Shown one piece after another: positions 15,184 to 20,262 of a stretch of 20,262 nt of DNA. This DNA comes from JAXFQS01 sp034178815 (lineage in GTDB: Bacteria; Verrucomicrobiota; Kiritimatiellia; RFP12; DVOR01). Below the pieces are notes generated by a model that worked only from the letters and a program-made list of their open reading frames with translations, ran no database searches and was not told where the DNA came from. The position numbers and the translations under genes are program-made. The stretch spans positions 1 through 20,262 of the forward strand of contig JAXFQS010000138.1 of NCBI GenBank assembly GCA_034178815.1, read 5' to 3'. Every line of letters begins with the position of its first letter. Positions within the stretch are counted from its first letter, which is position 1.

Positions 15184-16905
15184 ATGAAAAAACTCCTCGC
15201 CACCTTAGCCGCCCTCGCCCTCCTCGTGCTCGCCGCCCTCCTCGCCCTCCTCGGATGGCGCGCCCGCCAGCCTCGCCTCCTCGCCCTCGACCGCTACGAA
15301 GACAAAGTCCTCGGCGCCTACGCCGGCCAGTGCATCGGCGTCGAATGGGGCATGCCAACCGAATTCAAATACTCCGGCACCAACGCCCCCATGCCCGAGA
15401 GCATGGTCCCCGCCTGGGAAAAGGTCAACATCGACCACGCCTTCGACAACGACGACCTCTACCTCGACGCCTACTTTCTCCAAATCCTCGACCAGCGCGG
15501 CGTCACCGTCTCCCAAAACCAAATCGCCGTCGACTTCGCCAACACCACCTTCCCCCTCTGGTGCGCCAACCTGGCCGCCCGTGACAACATCCGCCGAGGC
15601 CTCTCCCCCCAAAGTTCCGCCCACCCCTCCTTCCATAAATGCGGCAACGATATCGACTGGCAGATCGAAGCCGACTTCGTCGGACTCGTCACCCCCGGAC
15701 AACTCGACCAGACCATCGAACTGAGCACCCGCTTCGGCAGCATTATGAACTACGGCGACGGCCTCTATGCCGGCACCTTCATCGCCGCCCTCTACAGCGA
15801 AGCCTTCTTCGAAACCAACATCCACCGCCTCGTCCAAACCGCCCTCAAGACCATCCCCCGGGAAAGCGACTACGCCCAAATGGTTCGCAACCTCCTCCAG
15901 TGGCACGCCGAAAACCCAGACGACTGGCAGCAAACCTTCCACCGCATCGTCGCCAACTACTACTCCAAATGCAGCCCAATCCGCGACTCCAACGGAGGCA
16001 TAGATGCCCGCCTCAACGGCGCTATGGTTCTGATGGGACTCCTCCACGGCAACGGCGACATCGAAAAGACAGCCATCATCTCCATGCGCGGCGGCTTCGA
16101 CTCCGACTGCAACCCCTCAACCGCCCTAGGCGTGCTCGGCGCCATCTACGGCTACAAGGCACTCCCCGCCCGCTACACCGCCCGCCTCTCCCACACCAAA
16201 ACATTCGCCAACACCACCTACACCCTCCCGGGAATCGCCAAAGCCTCAACCCGCGTCGCCGCCCAAATCCTTCTGCGCAATGGCGGACAAATCAAAGGTT
16301 CTCCCGTCCACTCCGCCGCCTTCGTCATTCCCCGATCCAAGCCAAATCCCGGCCCCTACACTCCCACTTGGTCTGCGCAGCCCCAACCACTCCCCCAACT
16401 CCTTCCTGCCCAAGACTTCGCCCAAATCCGCTACCCCAAGACCCCTATTGCCCACCAAGATCCCAGATGGAAAGGTCTCTTCCAGGTTCAGCACGGGCTT
16501 GACCTTTCGGCCCCGCCCCAATGGCAGGTCTTCGCCGCTAAATCTGCCTGCCCCGACCACTGCAGCTCCGAATGTTTTGTCAGCAATCGTTGGCTTGGCG
16601 TGCGCCTTTGCAGCACCGATCCGGTCAACGGAATCAGCATTCTGCGCAAGGGCAAACTGACCATCTCCAAGGGTCATCGCCTCTTGCCTCTCGTCGCCAC
16701 GGCTTCCACCAATGAGGCTGTTCGCGTCCGTCTCTTGGCCGACGGCAAGGAACTTCTCAACCGCGTCTACCGGCAGGGGCCAACACCTGAGGAACTTCCC
16801 GTCGACATCACATCCTACATAGGAAAAGAGGTCGCGCTCGAGTTGAATTTCCGTCCCGAAGGCCAACCCCACGGCACGGCCCATATCTTCTTCAAGCAGC
16901 CTTAG
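15184..16905 (+). CDS. Secreted ADP-ribosylglycohydrolase-fold protein
   Basis: This 573-residue protein has an N-terminal export or anchor helix (KKLLATLAALALLVLAALLA). An ADP-ribosylglycohydrolase-type domain covers about residues 34-345: DKVLGAYAGQCIGVEWGMP, the first metal-site motif FDNDDLYLD (87-95), and MRGGFDSDCNPSTALGVLGA with D306 and D308. Family members use these acidic residues to hold two magnesium ions and cleave ADP-ribose linkages. The C-terminal region (about 370-573) is beta-rich (WLGVRLCSTDPVNGISILRK, ALELNFRPEGQ) and resembles a carbohydrate- or ligand-binding sandwich. Export and the neighbouring hydrolase-like gene make intracellular ADP-ribosylation reversal unlikely; a sugar N- or O-glycoside substrate is an inference. 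ATG 15184 has AGGGA 9 nt upstream and its own promoter. Its stop overlaps that of crcB by 3 nt in convergent orientation. The gene is uniformly C-rich up to about 16500. Confidence 0.8.
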   Translation: MKKLLATLAALALLVLAALLALLGWRARQPRLLALDRYEDKVLGAYAGQCIGVEWGMPTEFKYSGTNAPMPESMVPAWEKVNIDHAFDNDDLYLDAYFLQILDQRGVTVSQNQIAVDFANTTFPLWCANLAARDNIRRGLSPQSSAHPSFHKCGNDIDWQIEADFVGLVTPGQLDQTIELSTRFGSIMNYGDGLYAGTFIAALYSEAFFETNIHRLVQTALKTIPRESDYAQMVRNLLQWHAENPDDWQQTFHRIVANYYSKCSPIRDSNGGIDARLNGAMVLMGLLHGNGDIEKTAIISMRGGFDSDCNPSTALGVLGAIYGYKALPARYTARLSHTKTFANTTYTLPGIAKASTRVAAQILLRNGGQIKGSPVHSAAFVIPRSKPNPGPYTPTWSAQPQPLPQLLPAQDFAQIRYPKTPIAHQDPRWKGLFQVQHGLDLSAPPQWQVFAAKSACPDHCSSECFVSNRWLGVRLCSTDPVNGISILRKGKLTISKGHRLLPLVATASTNEAVRVRLLADGKELLNRVYRQGPTPEELPVDITSYIGKEVALELNFRPEGQPHGTAHIFFKQP

Positions 16906-17282
16906 CCGAGTTGTCCGAGGGCTTTTCCGGCGCAGAGTCCGCCCACGGCCGCCAGCAGGCCGAGGGTGTTGTGCAGGAGCAGGTTGAGGGCGAAGCGGAG
17001 GGTTTGACCGTCGAGCGCCAGTTGCCCGGTTTCGAGGGCGAAGGTGCTGAAGGTGGTGAGCCCTCCGAGGAATCCGACGGTGAGGATTGGTGTGCCGGTT
17101 CCGGGGCCTCCGCGCGTTGAGATATAGCCGCTGAGGAGCCCGGCGAGGAGGGCGCCGGCGAGGTTGACGGCGAGGGTGCCGTAGGGCAGGAAGGCGCCGG
17201 GGTGGTTGAGCCAGCGGGTGGCGGCGGCGCGCAGGAGCGTGCCGGCCAGACCGCCGAGACCGATGGCGAGGGCTAGTTTCAT
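16902..17282 (-). CDS. crcB: Fluoride channel CrcB/Fluc
   Basis: CrcB forms a dual-topology dimeric channel in the inner membrane that releases cytoplasmic fluoride. The 126 residues have the normal length and four hydrophobic helices, with the family motifs GGLAGTLLR near the start, GTLAVNLAGALLAGLLSG, and GFLGGLTTFSTFALE with the fluoride- and sodium-lining TTFSTF segment. It lies 66 nt downstream of the FAD oxidoreductase gene on the same strand and may be transcribed from it. No ribosome binding site is visible before the ATG (complement 17280-17282); the preceding bases read TTCCCCCCTG. I looked for a fluoride riboswitch upstream and saw none. The stop codon occupies 16902-16904, inside the stop region of the convergent gene. 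Confidence 0.94.
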   Translation of the reverse strand: MKLALAIGLGGLAGTLLRAAATRWLNHPGAFLPYGTLAVNLAGALLAGLLSGYISTRGGPGTGTPILTVGFLGGLTTFSTFALETGQLALDGQTLRFALNLLLHNTLGLLAAVGGLCAGKALGQLG

Positions 17283-17298
17283 CAGGGGGGAATTGTCG

Positions 17299-17344
17299 GA
17301 TTGGAATAGGGGCGGCAGGTGGATTAGAATGGGGGCGGCAGGTG
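17299..17344. repeat. Tandem duplication of a 23-bp unit
   Basis: Two adjacent 23-bp units (17299-17321 and 17322-17344), each of the form GATTRGAATRGGGGCGGCAG followed by GTG, differ at only two positions. They fill nearly all of the 66-nt spacer between the FAD oxidoreductase stop and the crcB start. They could hold a regulatory element for crcB or simply be slippage or unequal recombination products. Confidence 0.85.
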
Positions 17345-17348
17345 GGTA

Positions 17349-20262
17349 TCAGTTGCGGGGCTTCTCGGCTAGGAGTTGCTGTGCGAAGCGGGCGTAGGGG
17401 CCGCGGGGATCTTGGGCGTAGGCGGTCAGGCCGGCGTGCGCGATGCGGTTGTGGTCGCCGAGCCGATGGAGGGCGGCGAGGAGTGCGAGTTCGCGCAGGA
17501 CAAGGGAGCGTTCTCGGTCGGAAGGTTTGTTTTCGTAGCGTTCGTATTGGGGTATCGGGGGAAGTCCGCGATTGAAGGCGAGGGCGTGCCCGGAAATGTC
17601 GGGAAGGGAGAGCAGCGCGGCAAGGACGGGGGCGGCTTGCTTGGCCTGGAGGCGTGAAAGGGCTAGGCAGACGGCGCGGAAGTGGGAGTAGTCGGAGTCA
17701 GGCGAGAGGGCTTTGGCCTTGTCGATGATGGCGGGTATGGCGGGGGCGTGGCGGCACTTGGCGAGGGCCCAGATGATGCCATCGAGACGGCTGAGGCTGC
17801 GACCGAATTGACCCATACCGCGGTAGTTCCATCCGGCGTCCCAGGAGGCAGTCTGGAGTTCCCGCACGAGGAGGTCTGCGCCGGTGGCGTCGCCGAGCAT
17901 CGCGAGGAGTTCGGCGGCCGCGAGGCGGCGCTCGGGATGGGGCTGGGCGCGGAACTCTTCTTGGAGCAGGGGGATGGCGCGGGCGGGATCGGTGAAGAGG
18001 GCCGCGGCGGCAAGATAGATCTCGCGGCGCGCCTTGATTTCGTCCTTGCTCAAAGGCTTCCCGTAGCGGCCGGATTGGTCGCGCTCCTCCTTGCGGTTGT
18101 CTTGGGGGAGGAGCACGGCTTTCTTGGCGGCGTTCCGGAGGTGGGCATCTGAGAGGGGAAAAGAGTCGCACTCGTGGAGGACATTCGTAGCAAGGATTCC
18201 TTTGATTGCTAACTTCCTTTGGAGGGCGCGGATGTCAACCTTTCGGAGGGGAAGGTTGGCACCAATCGCCTGCGCGGCGGCAAGCCCGGCGGCGTAGCCC
18301 TGGTTTTGGAGGTCGGGCTGCATGCGCAAGACGGGCATGGCGTCGCGGTGGGCGCTGGCTCCGAGCCCCAGCACCAGCAACCCGTCGGTCTTCTTCGGGA
18401 GCAAGGCGCGGTAGGGGAAGTTCGCCGCGAGCGGCTGGTGCCCGCAATCCATCAGGAAGAATATGTCGTGATCGGTCTGACCGTGCGAGTCGAAGTTGCT
18501 CATTGGCTGGACAATCGTGTCGGGATAGGTGCGCTGGAGCAGAATGTCCTGCGGCGTGACATAGAAGACCCCGCGCAGGCGGCGGCGCTCGCGGCTGTTG
18601 ACAATCTGCGCGACATCCCAATCGTTGGAAATCGAGAGCCGCGTGCGTAGCGCAAAGAGCGCCAAGTCCCCCGCATCCGTCTCATCCGCAAAGCCGATAT
18701 CGCAGTTGGCGTACGAAGTCTGAAGGTTCCGCCGCGCCAACCCCGTGCCCTGCAAAGAGAGTTCCCGCTCCCCGATAAACTCCGTATCCTCGCCCGCCAT
18801 CGCCGCCAAGTCTGCATTCCCCGTCGCGTCAATCGCCGCCCGCACGCGTACCAACCCGCGCTCCCCGTCGGGCATTACCACAATCACCCCCGTCAACACA
18901 TCACCCCGCTTCACGATGCCGTTGACCATCGCCCCGAACCAAATCGTCCCGCCCGCCTTGCGAAGTTCCCGACGGAACCATTCCGCTTTCGCGACCGCCT
19001 TGACTTCGCCCGCCGCTTTCACACCCGCATCTACTTCAGCCGTGAAGCCGACCCTATTGCCGAACCAGTAGTGACCAATCAAACCGGCGGTCATCACTCC
19101 GCCCATCGTGTGCAGGCAGTCGCAAGCCAGCACCTTCAGCCCTTCCCGCGCAGCGGCAATCGCCGCAGGAGCCCCCGAAGTCCCCAATCCGGCGACTACG
19201 ACATCGAACGATCCGAAGTCGGCCAGCGCGTCCGGGGCGTCCACGACCGTGCGACCTTTTTCTCTAGCAAAGTGGCTGATTCGTATTTCGTCTTTGGGCT
19301 GGAAGATGCGCTCGCCCGGGCGCAGGAGGGACTTTCCTTTGCGGGGCTGGACGCGCACCTGCTGTGGAGGTGGAAGGCTTTGGGCAACCTCGCCGGCTTG
19401 CTTGCCGATGGACGCGGCCCTGGCCATCGCGAGGGCCGGTTCCTGCATTTGTTTTGCCACGAGGGTGTTTGGCGCGGCGTAGGGGCCTGCGCAGAAGAGT
19501 CCTTTGCGGGAGGGTAGGACGAGGTCTGGCGGCAGGAAGGCGAGGCGGTCGGAGGCATCGAGCATCTGCGGGGTGTAGGTGCAGTCGCGCATATCCTGTT
19601 CAATGGCGGCGAGGGTGGCGGGGGCGAGATTCTCCAGTTGGTACTCTTTGGTACAGCGGAAGAGCCGGCAGGGCATCTTTTGCTCTTTTCCTTCGGGCGT
19701 GACGAATCCGCAAGGCCCGGGCAGTTCCTCCACGCAGCAGTTCAGGGAGGGGGGCGGTTCTGCGGCGATGACGAAGCGGGTGAAGGGGATGGTTCCGCCT
19801 GTGAACTGGGCTCCGACCGCGCCGTTGGCGCGCGCCAGCGAGCCGCGGACGGTCGCATCAATCACGCAGGGGGCTACGATTGCCTGGCGTCCGCTGCGGT
19901 TGGCGATGGCGGCGCCGGCAACGCGTCCGGCGCCGTCGATGAGCAGTTCGGTCGCGGGGGAGGCGGTCAAGAAGGGAATGTCGGCGTCGAGCAGGGCCTG
20001 GTCGAGGAGTTTCTTGACTTCGAGGGGGCGGGGTTCGATGGCGCGGGAGCCGTTGTCGAGCGCGACGGTCTTGGAGTAGAGTTTTTGTGCGAGGGGGGTG
20101 GCGGGTTTGACGGTTGTCGAGAGGCGCAGGTCGAGGGTTCCGGCGATTTCCTCTCCGAGGTAGGGTTTGGGGGCGACGAGTAGGGTGCGCGCGCCGGTTG
20201 CCTTGGCGGCGAGGGCTGCTTCGACGGCGGCCGCGGTGCCGCCCAGGACGAGGACATCGACC
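17349..20262 (-). CDS. Tandem FAD oxidoreductase with HEAT repeats, partial
   Basis: The frame is open from the right edge (first full codon at 20261) to the stop at 17349, giving 971 residues with the N-terminus missing. Residues 1-30 are a Rossmann strand-turn-helix (VDVLVLGGTAAAVEAALAAK). It is followed by VIDATVRGSLARANGA and GLFCAGPYAAPNTLVAKQ (a FAD-module end), making module one. A second full module starts near 353: FDVVVAGLGTSGAPAAIAAA, then TMGGVMTAGLIGHYWFGNRVG, AIDATGNADLAAMAGE and GLLVLGLGASAHRDAMPV. Residues about 745-971 are Ala/Leu-rich helical repeats of HEAT type (ERRLAAAELLAMLGDATGAD). FAD-oxidoreductase proteins of this kind are frequent in PVC bacteria near carbohydrate-active enzymes; the substrate is unknown. 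A TTG at complement 19970 is not the start, because homologous sequence continues upstream. A repeat copy is embedded at 18234-18265. Confidence 0.85.
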   Translation of the reverse strand, partial: VDVLVLGGTAAAVEAALAAKATGARTLLVAPKPYLGEEIAGTLDLRLSTTVKPATPLAQKLYSKTVALDNGSRAIEPRPLEVKKLLDQALLDADIPFLTASPATELLIDGAGRVAGAAIANRSGRQAIVAPCVIDATVRGSLARANGAVGAQFTGGTIPFTRFVIAAEPPPSLNCCVEELPGPCGFVTPEGKEQKMPCRLFRCTKEYQLENLAPATLAAIEQDMRDCTYTPQMLDASDRLAFLPPDLVLPSRKGLFCAGPYAAPNTLVAKQMQEPALAMARAASIGKQAGEVAQSLPPPQQVRVQPRKGKSLLRPGERIFQPKDEIRISHFAREKGRTVVDAPDALADFGSFDVVVAGLGTSGAPAAIAAAREGLKVLACDCLHTMGGVMTAGLIGHYWFGNRVGFTAEVDAGVKAAGEVKAVAKAEWFRRELRKAGGTIWFGAMVNGIVKRGDVLTGVIVVMPDGERGLVRVRAAIDATGNADLAAMAGEDTEFIGERELSLQGTGLARRNLQTSYANCDIGFADETDAGDLALFALRTRLSISNDWDVAQIVNSRERRRLRGVFYVTPQDILLQRTYPDTIVQPMSNFDSHGQTDHDIFFLMDCGHQPLAANFPYRALLPKKTDGLLVLGLGASAHRDAMPVLRMQPDLQNQGYAAGLAAAQAIGANLPLRKVDIRALQRKLAIKGILATNVLHECDSFPLSDAHLRNAAKKAVLLPQDNRKEERDQSGRYGKPLSKDEIKARREIYLAAAALFTDPARAIPLLQEEFRAQPHPERRLAAAELLAMLGDATGADLLVRELQTASWDAGWNYRGMGQFGRSLSRLDGIIWALAKCRHAPAIPAIIDKAKALSPDSDYSHFRAVCLALSRLQAKQAAPVLAALLSLPDISGHALAFNRGLPPIPQYERYENKPSDRERSLVLRELALLAALHRLGDHNRIAHAGLTAYAQDPRGPYARFAQQLLAEKPRN
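18234..18265. repeat. AAGGT repeat copy inside FAD oxidoreductase gene
   Basis: This 32-bp segment aligns with 12206-12237 at 25 of 32 positions and has the same architecture: a 7-bp stem (CAACCTT 18236-18242 with AAGGTTG 18252-18258) and a 9-nt loop. In the gene's frame it encodes the region around NLPLRKVDI at the end of the second FAD module. Confidence 0.65.

Noticed and set aside
17283..17348. Fluoride riboswitch before crcB
   Set aside because: The spacer is filled by a tandem duplication and shows no fluoride-aptamer-like conserved blocks.

Overview
The window is GC-rich and densely coding, and it has the gene content of a free-living Gram-negative bacterium. A Bat-type von Willebrand operon, a long AsmA-like envelope protein, a TMTC-like O-glycosyltransferase, secreted glycoside-hydrolase-like and ADP-ribosylglycohydrolase-like proteins and a HEAT-repeat FAD oxidoreductase together suggest the PVC superphylum, most likely an uncultured Kiritimatiellota, Verrucomicrobiota or Lentisphaerota member. 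That placement is inference from gene content, because no rRNA or tRNA gene is present.

Positions 1-12183 form one co-oriented run on the + strand with no gap above 12 nt, and probably one long transcription unit. In order it holds: the 3' end of a protein with an SH3-like tail; a Bat-family VWA protein; a BatC-like helical-repeat protein; exodeoxyribonuclease VII large subunit (xseA); a 1060-residue AsmA-like protein with an internal duplication; the tRNA methylthiotransferase miaB; an unrecognised membrane-anchored protein; a TMTC/O-mannosyltransferase-like membrane protein; and mannose-1-phosphate guanylyltransferase, whose start overlaps the previous stop. The last two plausibly form a pair: a GDP-mannose supplier and a mannosyl-transfer enzyme.

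Positions 12184-12383 and 15027-15183 are the only two sizeable intergenic gaps. Each contains palindromic AAGGT...ACCTT repeats followed at once by a TTGACA-N17 promoter, and each drives one exported protein: a large glycoside-hydrolase-like protein (12384-15026) and a secreted ADP-ribosylglycohydrolase-fold protein with a C-terminal beta-rich region (15184-16905). These two genes look like separately transcribed units for polymer degradation.

The right end is on the - strand: crcB (fluoride channel), whose stop codon overlaps the convergent upstream gene, preceded by a tandem 23-bp duplication and a large FAD oxidoreductase gene that runs off the right edge. The visible part of that oxidoreductase contains two complete FAD modules in tandem plus C-terminal HEAT-like repeats.

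Two large-scale signals are not explained by the gene list. First, the strand composition alternates between strongly C-rich and strongly G-rich blocks every 1-2 kb, usually switching inside genes while the reading frame continues. Second, a family of palindromic AAGGT/ACCTT repeats sits both between genes and inside reading frames (xseA, the BatC-like gene, the FAD oxidoreductase).
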